Source: CAZGWJ01 sp964529445 (GTDB taxonomy: Bacteria; Oederibacteriota; Muellerivitia; Muellerivitales; Muellerivitaceae). From it: a stretch of 18,107 bases of DNA. Positions 1 to 7,273 of this stretch are shown in pieces. The stretch's first letter is position 1. Every line of letters begins with the position of its first letter. The position numbers and the translations under genes are program-made. Where the stretch lies: assembly GCA_964529445.1 (NCBI GenBank), contig CAZGWJ010000053.1, forward strand, positions 1 to 18,107, in the 5' to 3' direction. Under the pieces are notes generated by a model. It had not been told where the DNA came from, did no database searches, and was given only the letters and a program-made list of their open reading frames with translations.

Positions 1-350
1 AGGCCCGTGATGAGGAACTCCCGCGCCAGGATGACCGCCACCATCCACGCCGGGGCCAACTGCATCTGCACGAAGGCCAGCATGGCGGAAAGGAAGAGGA
101 TCTTGTCCGCCAGGGGATCGACAAGCGCCCCCACGTCGGTCCGCAGGTGATAGCGGCGCGCGAGGTAGCCGTCCAGATAGTCGCTGTAAGCGCCCCACGC
201 GAAGAGGATCCCGCCCGTCCACTTGGCCCAGACTTCCGGGCGGAAGATGAGGATCAGGAAGAAGGGCGTCACGACGATCCTGGAATAGGTCACGAGATTG
301 GCGACGTTCCAGGCGTCCCCGGGACGCGGCGTGGTGTGGGGCGGCGTCAT
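1..350 (-). CDS. pgsA: CDP-diacylglycerol-glycerol-3-phosphate 3-phosphatidyltransferase (PgsA), 3' end cut by window edge
   Basis: An open frame of 116 codons runs off the left edge. It contains the complete CDP-alcohol phosphotransferase signature D-x2-DG-x2-AR-x8-G-x3-D-x3-D: D57, D60-G61, A64-R65, G74, D78 and D82, which bind the metal and CDP. A membrane segment precedes it (residues about 21-37) and a hydrophobic stretch with REFLITG, a conserved PgsA motif, follows. By family knowledge, the enzyme makes phosphatidylglycerol phosphate from CDP-diacylglycerol and glycerol-3-phosphate at the inner membrane, the first step to phosphatidylglycerol and cardiolipin. The ATG overlaps the rimO stop as ATGA, so translation is probably coupled. 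Usual length is about 180-200 residues, so roughly the last 40% lies outside. Other CDP-alcohol transferases share the signature; the PgsA call rests on REFLITG and the rimO-pgsA adjacency seen in many genomes. Confidence 0.9.
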   Translation of the reverse strand, partial: MTPPHTTPRPGDAWNVANLVTYSRIVVTPFFLILIFRPEVWAKWTGGILFAWGAYSDYLDGYLARRYHLRTDVGALVDPLADKILFLSAMLAFVQMQLAPAWMVAVILAREFLITG

Positions 351-1690
351 GCTTTCCCTTTCCTCCTGCCGATGAGATCCGGCCCTGCCAAATCGGTCAC
401 TTCCACGTCGATCCAGGTCCCCTTTGCGGGCCCCCGGGCGCCCTCAAGCCAGGTCACGCCATCCACCTCGGGGGCCTGGAGATCGACGCGCCCCCAGGTC
501 TTCCCGCCCGAAACGCCCTCCACCACCATGCGGCGGACGGCGCCCAGCCACCGCTCGTGCGCGGCGGGAGCGACCGCCTCCTGGACCCGGTTGGCCCGGT
601 TCAGTCGCTCGATCCGGACCGGCTCGTCCCATTGGCCGGGAAGATCCGCCGCGGCGGTCCCTTCCTCGCGGGAATAAGCGAAGAACCCCGCGTGGTCGAA
701 CCGGGCTTCCGCCACGAATTCAAGCAGTTCCCCGAACTCGGCCTCGGTCTCCCCGGGATAACCCACGATGAAGGTCGTCCGCAAGGCGGCCTCGGGGGAG
801 ACGTCGCGGATGCCGCGTATCATTCTCTCAAAAACAGCCCGGTTTCCAACCCGATTCATGGACCGGAGGACCCTGGCGTTCACGTGCTGGAGCGGCACGT
901 CGAAATAGGGACAGACCCGGGGAAGGTCCGCAACGGCCCGAACCAGGTCCATCGTGACGCGGGCGGGGTCCAGGTAGTGGATCCTCACCCATTCCAGTCC
1001 TTCCACCCCCGACAGCCGCCGCAGGAGATCGACCAGGCGCGGCTTGCCGTAAAGGTCCCTTCCGTACCCGCTGGTGTCCTGGGCCACCAGGTTCAGTTCC
1101 CTCACCCCGTCCCCGGCCAGATGACGGGCCTCCTTCACGACATCCTCGATCGGGCGGCTCCGGAAGCGCCCCCGGATGGCCGGGATGGCGCAGAAGGCGC
1201 AACGCATGTCGCAACCCTCCGAGATCTTGAGGAAGGCCGAATACGGAGGCCCCAGGAGCCGGCGCGGCGCCCGCGCGTCCGCCAGGGACCGAGGGAGCGG
1301 GAAAGACCCCGGCGGCGGTGCGCCGTCCTCCAGCAGGTCGGCGATGCGTCCCACGTCGTCGATCCCTGCGAGCACGTCGATCTCGGGGAATTCCCGGGCC
1401 AGCTCGCCCCCGTACCTCTGCGCGAGGCATCCCGTCACCACCAGCTTGGGGCGACGCCCCCGCTTTTTCAGGCGGGCCGCATCGAGGATGGCTTCGATGG
1501 ATTCCGCCTTGGCTTCCTCGATGAAACCGCAGGTGTTGACGATGAGGATGTCGGCCTTCGAAGGGTCGGGCACCGGCAAACAGCCCCGTTTCGCGAGGAT
1601 GCCGAGCATCACCTCGGAATCCACGAGGTTCTTCGGGCACCCGAGGGATACGACGGCCACCCGCGGGGCGGGATCCTTTCTTCGGGGCAC
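347..1690 (-). CDS. rimO: Ribosomal protein S12 methylthiotransferase RimO
   Basis: Encodes 447 residues, close to the usual 430-445. It is a radical-SAM methylthiotransferase that adds a methylthio group to the conserved aspartate of ribosomal protein S12. The N-terminal UPF0004 domain has three auxiliary-cluster cysteines: C18 (SLGCPKN), C54 (NTCGF) and C88 (TGCLAQ). The radical-SAM cluster motif CDMRCAFC has cysteines at 160, 164 and 167. A TRAM-like beta domain fills roughly the last 65 residues. SLGCPKNLVDSE and the overall pattern fit RimO rather than MiaB. I chose the GTG at 1690; an AAGGGA lies 11 bases upstream. The in-frame TTG at 1696 sits 5 bases from the same site and is an equal alternative. 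Reading further upstream only yields a shadow of the preceding gene. Downstream it overlaps pgsA by four bases (ATGA). Confidence 0.95.
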   Translation of the reverse strand: MPRRKDPAPRVAVVSLGCPKNLVDSEVMLGILAKRGCLPVPDPSKADILIVNTCGFIEEAKAESIEAILDAARLKKRGRRPKLVVTGCLAQRYGGELAREFPEIDVLAGIDDVGRIADLLEDGAPPPGSFPLPRSLADARAPRRLLGPPYSAFLKISEGCDMRCAFCAIPAIRGRFRSRPIEDVVKEARHLAGDGVRELNLVAQDTSGYGRDLYGKPRLVDLLRRLSGVEGLEWVRIHYLDPARVTMDLVRAVADLPRVCPYFDVPLQHVNARVLRSMNRVGNRAVFERMIRGIRDVSPEAALRTTFIVGYPGETEAEFGELLEFVAEARFDHAGFFAYSREEGTAAADLPGQWDEPVRIERLNRANRVQEAVAPAAHERWLGAVRRMVVEGVSGGKTWGRVDLQAPEVDGVTWLEGARGPAKGTWIDVEVTDLAGPDLIGRRKGKA

Positions 1691-1719
1691 GTTCAAGGAG
1701 TTCCCTTCGTCCCGGGCGG

Positions 1720-2058
1720 TCAATAGGCGGGAGCCACCTGGGCCAGCCAGCTGACCACGGTGAAGAATCCCAGCAGGAGCACGGAGACGGCGACGATGAT
1801 CGGCAGGATGACCCAGAGCACGAAGGAGATGAGGAGGCAGTTCCGCCCCACCCGCCGCGCCGAATCGTCCGCCGCATCGTAGAGGAACAGTCCGGCAAAG
1901 ATGCCGCCGAGCGGAACCAGGAGGGCGAGGAGGTACCAACCCCAGCGATGAAAGACCACGGGATCGGCCGCGGCGATCGGATCCGACACCGGGGAAGCCG
2001 CCATTTCCGGCAGGGCCGGGACGGGGACCGGTTTGCGAGCGGTCTTCTTTCGCGGCAT
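1720..2058 (-). CDS. Small membrane protein with two predicted helices, unknown function
   Basis: A 112-residue protein. A basic, proline-rich N-terminus (MPRKKTARKP) is followed by about 25 disordered residues and two strongly hydrophobic segments, at about 40-60 and 75-103. No catalytic motif or recognised family is visible. The ATG shares one base with the TGA of the Yip1-like gene upstream (TGATG), so reinitiation is likely and the two are probably co-translated; this decides the start. The same frame stays open further upstream, but only over the Yip1-like gene. It lies 29 bases before rimO. Co-translation with a Yip1-like protein suggests an inner-membrane partner, which is inference from context only. 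Confidence 0.75.
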   Translation of the reverse strand: MPRKKTARKPVPVPALPEMAASPVSDPIAAADPVVFHRWGWYLLALLVPLGGIFAGLFLYDAADDSARRVGRNCLLISFVLWVILPIIVAVSVLLLGFFTVVSWLAQVAPAY

Positions 2059-2582
2059 CAGAACACCTCGAAAAGGAAGGTGAAGAAGAGAAGGAACAGG
2101 GCGACCAGGGAGAACGGGAAAAGCACGAAGACCGACGACCTCACCCGGGAACAGGACATGCCCCTTTCCATCCCAATCACTTGCAGGGGGATCGCCCCGA
2201 GGGCCAGCCAGGCCAGCGGTGCGTCGAAGACGAGCGGCAGGAGACCGGCGGTGGAATAGGCCGAAGCCAGGAAGGCCGTCCGGAACGGCACGGATTCCGA
2301 CAGGAGACTGCCCGCGGAGCGAACCAGGAGGGCCCAGAGGGCCGATGCCCCCAGGAAGGCCGGGGGAAGGGCGAGGAAAAGGACCAGGGTCACGGCCGCG
2401 AGCGTCCAGGAAAAGGCGGCCTCCCGGACCGCCTCGACGATCGACAGTCCCGCCGCCAAGAGGACGCCGTTGCGCATCGCGAAGCGGGAACCCTTCCGCA
2501 GGTCCGGTTCGAGGAACGCTTCCCCGAGAAAAAGCCACGGCCGGGTGAACAGTTCCCTCAACGCCTTGAGGTGCCCGCGCAT
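2058..2582 (-). CDS. Yip1-like multi-pass membrane protein
   Basis: A 174-residue, very hydrophobic protein with about five membrane segments. It opens with ALRELFTRPWLFLGEAF, close to the start of bacterial Yip1-domain proteins (PF04893): an amphipathic lead-in with a conserved F/RP...F, then the membrane core. Bacterial members have no established biochemical role. The start is the ATG at 2582, preceded by GGAG six bases upstream. An upstream in-frame start exists but would add a low-quality, basic, glycine-rich extension. Its TGA overlaps the next gene's ATG. The gap to the preceding outer-membrane protein gene is 72 bases, consistent with one operon. The family call is from pattern recognition and is moderately sure; the membrane nature is clear. 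Confidence 0.7.
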   Translation of the reverse strand: MRGHLKALRELFTRPWLFLGEAFLEPDLRKGSRFAMRNGVLLAAGLSIVEAVREAAFSWTLAAVTLVLFLALPPAFLGASALWALLVRSAGSLLSESVPFRTAFLASAYSTAGLLPLVFDAPLAWLALGAIPLQVIGMERGMSCSRVRSSVFVLFPFSLVALFLLFFTFLFEVF

Positions 2583-2654
2583 ATCATCTCCATCCCCGAT
2601 TTGGTCGGAACGGCGATCGCCGGGGCCCGGACATCCCCGGACCACCCGATCCCG

Positions 2655-3905
2655 TCAGAGCCGCACTCCCGCGCCGAAACCCAGCCGGAAGACGCGGGTT
2701 CGGCGCTCGTAACGCGACGTCTCGTGCCGTCCCGACAAGTCGACGACCCACCGGGAGAACCCCGCCGAGAGTCCCCATGTTAGCATGGAACCCCGGGGCC
2801 TTCCAAAGGAAGCCAGCAAGGCACGATCCTCCTCCAGGAAACTTTCCGGTCTCAACTCGTATCCCCGGTTCCGGGTCGCAGCTCCCGCGCGAAGGGCAAG
2901 GGACCCGGGAAACCCCGGCCGCGAGCGGGATGCCCATTCGATGCCGAACCTCCTGTTGACCGTGTCGAAATACCGGATGGGAAAGGGCATCGAGGGGAAG
3001 GATCCCGAGTACGTGCTTTTGCGAACGCTTTCCAGCTCGTGGCCGTAATCCTTTTCCAACTGGAAGGAGGCCGTCCAGGCCTTCCATCGATGGCTCGCGC
3101 CGGCGGCCCAGCGGGAAGGATGGCGGTAATCCGCGTCGAAATCCGCGACCCACGCATCCGAATAGTTGAAGGTCATCCTCTGCGGCCCGTGGAAGGCGGC
3201 CCCGATCCGGAGCCCCTCGAGAGCGCCCCCGAACGGCCGGGCCAGGAGGCCCGCATCCATCGCGGGTTCTCCGCCGAAGATCTTCGCATAGGGCACGTCG
3301 GGGTTCCCCGCCTCGGTAAAGACACCCTCCAGGGCGCCTAGGGGAATCCCGTGGATCGCGATGCCCGCATGCCATCGTTCCCGCCATCCGACGGCGTGCG
3401 AAGCCGTGAGATGATAGATCCCGCCCGACTGCCGGATCCCCGTCTCGACCCCGCTCACCGGATCCAGGAAGATCTCGTCGCGACGTCCATCCTTCGTCCG
3501 GGCCCAGGTGATGGCGCTGAAGAAGGTCCAGGGCGCCTTTCCATAGGAGACGCCGCCGCCGGCGAAATCGGGCTGGAGCGATGCCCCGCGGATTTGCGGC
3601 GGGATCAAGACCGTGAATCCCGGGTCCCAGGGCCGCTTGAAACGGTGGATATCGCCCTCGCAGGCGGAAGAGACGACGGAACCCTCCGCCCGGAAGCGGA
3701 AGCCCGCGAGCTGGGCCAGCCCCGCGGGATTCCATTCCGAAGCCGTCAAGTCATCCGCGAGACCGACGAAGGCGCCGCCCAGGCCCAGGGCCCGGACCCC
3801 GACCTCGTCCCGCCCGCTGTCGAAAGGGGAATAGACCTCTTCCAGGGGCACGGCCGAGACGGTCGAAAACGCCGCAAGAAAAATGACCGTGGGGATGATT
3901 CTCAA
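2655..3905 (-). CDS. Outer-membrane beta-barrel protein, FadL/PorV (UPF0164)-like
   Basis: A 416-residue exported protein. A signal peptide occupies residues 1-18 and ends in VSA before VPLEE. The mature N-terminus carries GVRALGLGGAFVGLADD...EWNPAGLAQL (residues about 36-66), the hallmark opening of FadL/PorV/UPF0164-type barrels: alternating small and hydrophobic residues and an NPAG turn. The rest is alternating amphipathic strands rich in W, Y and R. It ends in a typical barrel-closing strand (FRLGFGAGVRL), although the last residue is leucine, not phenylalanine. The start chosen is TTG at 3905, because GGAGAGG lies six bases upstream and the signal peptide then begins cleanly with MRIIP. 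An earlier TTG at 3923 would place the ribosome site inside the coding region. Substrate is unknown; FadL relatives take up hydrophobic compounds, and PorV relatives serve type IX secretion. It is first in the run leading to rimO-pgsA. Confidence 0.8.
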   Translation of the reverse strand: MRIIPTVIFLAAFSTVSAVPLEEVYSPFDSGRDEVGVRALGLGGAFVGLADDLTASEWNPAGLAQLAGFRFRAEGSVVSSACEGDIHRFKRPWDPGFTVLIPPQIRGASLQPDFAGGGVSYGKAPWTFFSAITWARTKDGRRDEIFLDPVSGVETGIRQSGGIYHLTASHAVGWRERWHAGIAIHGIPLGALEGVFTEAGNPDVPYAKIFGGEPAMDAGLLARPFGGALEGLRIGAAFHGPQRMTFNYSDAWVADFDADYRHPSRWAAGASHRWKAWTASFQLEKDYGHELESVRKSTYSGSFPSMPFPIRYFDTVNRRFGIEWASRSRPGFPGSLALRAGAATRNRGYELRPESFLEEDRALLASFGRPRGSMLTWGLSAGFSRWVVDLSGRHETSRYERRTRVFRLGFGAGVRL

Positions 3906-4001
3906 GGATGACCTCTCCAACAAGATCTGGACGCCGCGGACGACACCCCTCCCGTCCGGGATGGGCCGTCCAAGAACCCGGCGACGCTCTCGCCGCGCAC
4001 C

Positions 4002-4036
4002 TTAAAAAAAAAGCCCGCCTGGAAGGAGGCGGGCTT
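4002..4036 (-). terminator. Intrinsic terminator after the lipoprotein gene
   Basis: On the minus strand a perfect 10-bp GC-rich stem (AAGCCCGCCT / AGGCGGGCTT, positions 4027-4036 and 4011-4020) with a six-base loop is followed by a run of nine T (4004-4012 read in reverse). It begins 18 bases after the lipoprotein stop codon. It separates that gene from the outer-membrane protein operon, which must therefore have its own promoter between about 3906 and 4001; I see no clear -35/-10 pair there. Confidence 0.93.
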
Positions 4037-4053
4037 CGGGGCGCCGGTAATCC

Positions 4054-4686
4054 TCAGTTCGTGGGCGGGGGCGGGTCGAACAGGCTCTGCCGGGGGTTGT
4101 CGTAGAACTTCGCGTCGTGGAACTCCATCCCCTCGTTGCTGTGCTGGAGTTCGACATGGACCCACGCGTTCCCGGCGACAGTCTCCATCGGGATGAGGTA
4201 GTCGTGCTCGAAGGACGCGCTTTTTCCGGGCTCAAGGAGGATGTTGTAATCCACCCACCGGGAATCCCCGGGGAGGGCCTGTCCCTCGGCCACGCACACG
4301 TTGACTTCGCCGGTGACGGGATCGGGATACCACCAGCGATCCTGGCAGGTGGTCATCGAATACTCGAAGGTGGTCCTCATGTTGATGGTGTTGAAGACCT
4401 TGCTGCCGACGTTGGTGAGGGTGACCTTCACCTTCATCGGCATGCCGATGAAGTATCCCGCCAATCCGTCGGCGGTCCAGAAATAAGTGTCGAGGTAGTC
4501 GACCTTCACCTTGATCTGCTTGGCTTCCCCGTTATGATCGCCCCATCCGTCGTCATTGCCGCCCTGGCCATACCCGTCCGCCGAGGAAAGGATCGCGGAG
4601 GTCGGCGCCACTTTCTCGCCGCACCCCGAGAGGAGTAAACCTCCCGCCGAAAGGAGAAAAACCGCGAAGATAAGGAACCTGCGCAT
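4054..4686 (-). CDS. Secreted lipoprotein with an Ig-like/CARDB-type domain, unknown function
   Basis: A 210-residue protein with a lipoprotein signal peptide: MRRFLIFAVFLLSAGG, then the lipobox LLSGC with the lipidated cysteine at 22. A Gly/Asp/Asn-rich tether follows (GYGQGGNDDGWGD). The mature part is beta-rich and includes KVKVTLTNVGSKVFNTI, resembling the start of CARDB/Ig-like adhesion domains. It ends in a proline tail (DPPPPTN). Two further cysteines (in TTCQDRW and NVCVAE) about 17 residues apart could form a disulphide. The start is the ATG at 4686 with GGGAGG six bases upstream; an earlier in-frame ATG at 4716 would add residues before the signal peptide. It appears monocistronic, with its own terminator and a 174-base upstream gap. 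I cannot name a function; an envelope-surface role is inferred from the lipobox. Confidence 0.8.
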   Translation of the reverse strand: MRRFLIFAVFLLSAGGLLLSGCGEKVAPTSAILSSADGYGQGGNDDGWGDHNGEAKQIKVKVDYLDTYFWTADGLAGYFIGMPMKVKVTLTNVGSKVFNTINMRTTFEYSMTTCQDRWWYPDPVTGEVNVCVAEGQALPGDSRWVDYNILLEPGKSASFEHDYLIPMETVAGNAWVHVELQHSNEGMEFHDAKFYDNPRQSLFDPPPPTN

Positions 4687-4860
4687 GATAACCTCCCGGA
4701 ACAACAGATGAACCATGACACAAGGATGGCACCCTAGGGGCGTCGGGTCAAGGGTATCGTTATCCGGGCCTATTTAGGGCCGTTTCCCGAGTCCAGCGGA
4801 ACAGGGATTCCGGGAACAAAGCCGTTTCGCGATACAGAACGACCCTGATCCGCCCCGCCT

Positions 4861-5289
4861 TTACAGCTCCTCGTCCAGGCGATCCAGGGCTTCCTCCCAG
4901 GCCTCCTCCATGGAGGCGACTTCCCCCTCCTCGATCACCTCGGACAGCAGTTTCTTGAGCCGGGAAGCCATTTTCGGGTCCATGTCGTTGTCCTTGAGGA
5001 CCTCCCGGATGTCGTCCAGGGTCAGGTTCTCCATGGCCTCCTCGGCCTCGCTCATGAACAGGCGTTTCTTCTCGAGATCCTCCACCGACTTGCCGATATC
5101 CTCTTCGCTGTCGGCGGCCTCATCCTCGTCATCGGTGTCCTCCTCGACCTCGTCGAGACCCACCGAATCCTCGTCGTCATCCTCGTCGTCGTCCTTCGCC
5201 TTACCCCGGACCTTGGGCTCGTCGTCTTCGAGATCCGTCACGTCATCGAACGACTCCTCGTCCTGCGATGGGCGGCGTTTACGGGCCAC
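4861..5289 (-). CDS. Highly acidic small protein, unknown function
   Basis: A 142-residue protein in which about 58 residues (41%) are Asp or Glu. A short basic start (VARKRRP) leads into a low-complexity acidic tract rich in DDDE/DED runs (about residues 10-68). A helical C-terminal part follows, with regular hydrophobic spacing (LTLDDIREVLKD, MASRLKKLLSEVI, MEEAWEEALDRLDEEL) that looks folded. The start is GTG at 5289 with GGAGGAA six bases upstream; an ATG further upstream (5451) would run back into the neighbouring gene and past the likely promoter. There are no membrane segments, signal peptide or cysteines. Acidic tails of this kind occur in nucleic-acid mimics, chaperone-like and nucleoid-interacting proteins, but nothing here allows a choice between these. 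Confidence 0.8.
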   Translation of the reverse strand: MARKRRPSQDEESFDDVTDLEDDEPKVRGKAKDDDEDDDEDSVGLDEVEEDTDDEDEAADSEEDIGKSVEDLEKKRLFMSEAEEAMENLTLDDIREVLKDNDMDPKMASRLKKLLSEVIEEGEVASMEEAWEEALDRLDEEL

Positions 5290-5307
5290 GGGACTTCCTC
5301 CGGTCAA

Positions 5308-5326
5308 GCCCCGCCTGGGGCGGGGC
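5308..5326 (-). other. GC hairpin just upstream of the acidic-protein ribosome site
   Basis: A perfect 8-bp stem (GCCCCGCC / GGCGGGGC) with a 3-base loop in the predicted 5' leader, ending about five bases before the GGAGGAA ribosome-binding site. No T-run follows, so it is not a terminator. It could modulate ribosome access or mRNA stability; this is inference. Confidence 0.45.
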
Positions 5327-5377
5327 CTCTTGATCTTGTCCTGGAAGGGGGCCCCCCGGTCCAGGATTCGTGAGAGT

Positions 5378-5406
5378 TCAATACCTTGCGTTCCTGTCGT
5401 TGTCAA
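5378..5406 (-). promoter_or_regulatory. Candidate sigma-70 promoter for the acidic-protein gene
   Basis: On the minus strand TTGACA (5406-5401) is a perfect -35. It is separated by 17 bases from TATTGA (5383-5378), a weak -10 matching only the first three consensus positions. It lies immediately downstream of the preceding gene's stop at 5412 and would give a leader of about 80 bases. The exact -35 and ideal spacing argue for it; the poor -10 argues for caution. Confidence 0.45.
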
Positions 5407-5411
5407 GGGGA

Positions 5412-7169
5412 TCAGGAAGACCGTTCGGGCCCCGCGAACAAACGTATCCAACGGTTCCCGTCAACCAGTTCAACGGCCAGGGAACGCGCCAGGAGCCGGG
5501 CTTCCCCGGTGAAATTCCCGGTCACCAGCAGGATGCCTCTGCGGCACAACTCGGCTTCCATCACCCGGGACGTCTCCCGGACCACCTCGCCCGGCACCTC
5601 TTTGACCGCCGGAACCTGGCGGGCCATGACCACGAATTCGCCGCCGACCAGGGGATGGGCGTCCTCCACGCGGGCGAAAATGGCTCCGTCGGTCAACTTC
5701 CGGATCTTCCGCACCTCGAACCCGAGTCCCTTCAGGCACCCCTCCACGGCCTCCTGGAAGGCCGTGAGGGACATGTGCTCGAGGTCGGGGGCCACCCCCG
5801 GCAGGAGGCCGCCGGATCCCGCGCCATTCACCTCGACCGGGATGTTTCCCGTCCCCGGCATCAACGCCTTCAGCATCCGGCCGTCCACGAGCGTCACGGG
5901 CATCCTGCGGGCGATGTTCCTGGCCTCTTCGGTGAAGAGACCCGATACGATATAGAGGCCCCGTTGACAGGACTCGTCCACCACCAGCTGATCCAACTCC
6001 GCAACCATCTCGGCATGGACCTGGGCGTCCGGGGGGTATTGGCGTGCCAACGCCACGTAATCCCCCCCCAGGACGGGATGGGGATGTCTCGCCAGGATCT
6101 CGAACGTTCCCCCGGGGATCTTCTTCAACTTTCGAACGTCGAACCCATGTCCTGACAGCAGATCCACGACCAGGGAGGAGAAACGATCGGGGGCGAGCTT
6201 CGCGGGATCCGACCCGGTCGGGGATGCGGAGGTGACGGGAGCGGGCGGGGCCGACCAGCCATCCTCCGCGGGCGGCGGAGCGCTCTCGTAGCGGATCTCG
6301 CTCTTGGGCATCTCGCGCCGGAGCCGTTCCAGCAGTCGCGCGCTCTTCGACTCCTCCTCCGGATGGGCCTCGACCTCCAAACCGTCGTTGTAACGCAGGT
6401 CGAAGGCCGCGAGGGCCTTGAAGGGCGGCGTGCCGTCCAGTTGGAGGGTGTTGAAGACGTCCCGCCGGGCCTTCACGCTCAGGACCGCGCCGTCGTAGAA
6501 CTGCGCCTTCCGGCTGATGAAATTGAAGATGGCGTCCACGATGACGGCCGGGATGTTCGGGGAGAGCTCGAAGGCCGTCCGGATCAGGTTCAGCGCGTCC
6601 GCGAAGAGCTTCTCGCGGAACCGCTTGTAGTTGGCGTCCACGTTCCCGCCCTGCTCCGTCGCGAAACGGGCCATGCGGAAACGGATCCGCGGCGTGGTGT
6701 CCACGAGGTAGACCGTCAACACCTGGACGTCGGGGTACTTGCGCGCCAGGTCGGCCCGGAAAACCTCCTCGAAATCGGCCATGGCTCCGCGCCTCACCGC
6801 ATCGCGCTTCCCGGCCAGGGACATTTCCTGGCGGCGCCGGGCCCTTTCCTCCACCGCCCGCTTGTCCTCGGCGCCTTTCATGAAGCGGAAGACCAGGCTT
6901 ACGCCCAGGATGGCGGCGAGAAACCCGGCCAGCACCGATTCGGCGGGATGCTCCCGCATGAAGGCGGAAGCACTGCTCGTGAAGGAGAGGATTAGTCCCC
7001 ACGCGAAGCTGTTCAGGAGGATAACGACGAGGAAGAGGTCCAGGAACGCGACGAGGAGCGCACCCATCTCCGCCTCGCGCCCCGAATGCCCGCCCGCCAG
7101 GAGTTTCCCCTCGACCTGGCGAACGAAGGGGAGACGTTTGAGTTTTTCCTTGAGGGAGGGTGAGAGCAT
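5412..7169 (-). CDS. Membrane-anchored protein with two tandem degenerate Mrr-like (restriction-endonuclease-fold) domains
   Basis: A 585-residue protein. Two membrane segments (about 36-62 and 77-97) are followed by a basic coil (KRAVEERARRRQ), an unassigned alpha/beta region (about 130-265) and a Pro/Ala/Ser linker (about 295-325). Two similar domains follow, at about 329-436 and 470-577. Both have the Mrr_cat layout: F-x-lll-x-GF-[DE]-VRK, a core strand, and the late signature (SGLFTEEA..IAR...VTLVDG and TGNFTGEA..LAR...VELVDG). The catalytic QxK of active Mrr enzymes aligns with LAR (374-376) and MAR (515-517), so both lysines appear replaced by arginine. The domains are therefore probably binding rather than cutting modules. 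The start is the ATG at 7169, with AAAGG eight bases upstream. It sits alone, divergent from mazG. Family assignment is by eye; membrane anchoring plus paired inactive nuclease folds is unusual. Confidence 0.75.
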   Translation of the reverse strand: MLSPSLKEKLKRLPFVRQVEGKLLAGGHSGREAEMGALLVAFLDLFLVVILLNSFAWGLILSFTSSASAFMREHPAESVLAGFLAAILGVSLVFRFMKGAEDKRAVEERARRRQEMSLAGKRDAVRRGAMADFEEVFRADLARKYPDVQVLTVYLVDTTPRIRFRMARFATEQGGNVDANYKRFREKLFADALNLIRTAFELSPNIPAVIVDAIFNFISRKAQFYDGAVLSVKARRDVFNTLQLDGTPPFKALAAFDLRYNDGLEVEAHPEEESKSARLLERLRREMPKSEIRYESAPPPAEDGWSAPPAPVTSASPTGSDPAKLAPDRFSSLVVDLLSGHGFDVRKLKKIPGGTFEILARHPHPVLGGDYVALARQYPPDAQVHAEMVAELDQLVVDESCQRGLYIVSGLFTEEARNIARRMPVTLVDGRMLKALMPGTGNIPVEVNGAGSGGLLPGVAPDLEHMSLTAFQEAVEGCLKGLGFEVRKIRKLTDGAIFARVEDAHPLVGGEFVVMARQVPAVKEVPGEVVRETSRVMEAELCRRGILLVTGNFTGEARLLARSLAVELVDGNRWIRLFAGPERSS

Positions 7170-7192
7170 GGCCGGACCTTTCCCCGGGTTGT

Positions 7193-7230
7193 GCGGGCCG
7201 GTCCCCCGTGATACAGTCCGGGGGGCCCGC
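7193..7230. repeat. Imperfect inverted repeat in the divergent intergenic region
   Basis: GCGGGCC (7193-7199) pairs with GGCCCGC (7224-7230), and inside it CCCCG (7204-7208) pairs with CGGGG (7219-7223), leaving a small bulge and a 10-base loop. It lies in the 104-base gap between the divergently transcribed Mrr-like gene and mazG, in the leader of the former. It could be a transcript structure or a protein site; there is no T-run on either side. No convincing promoter pair is visible in this gap. Confidence 0.4.
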
Positions 7231-7273
7231 GAACGGCCTACCACTATTAGAGCATCGGCGGGGGTTGCGCAAG

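Noticed and set aside
4726..4745. TGGCAC as a possible sigma-54 -24 element
   Set aside because: No TTGC-type -12 element follows at the required spacing.
4687..4860. Promoter for the lipoprotein gene (TTGACC on minus, near 4748-4753)
   Set aside because: The -35-like TTGACC has only CATCCT at 17 bases, a poor -10; I would not annotate it without transcript data.
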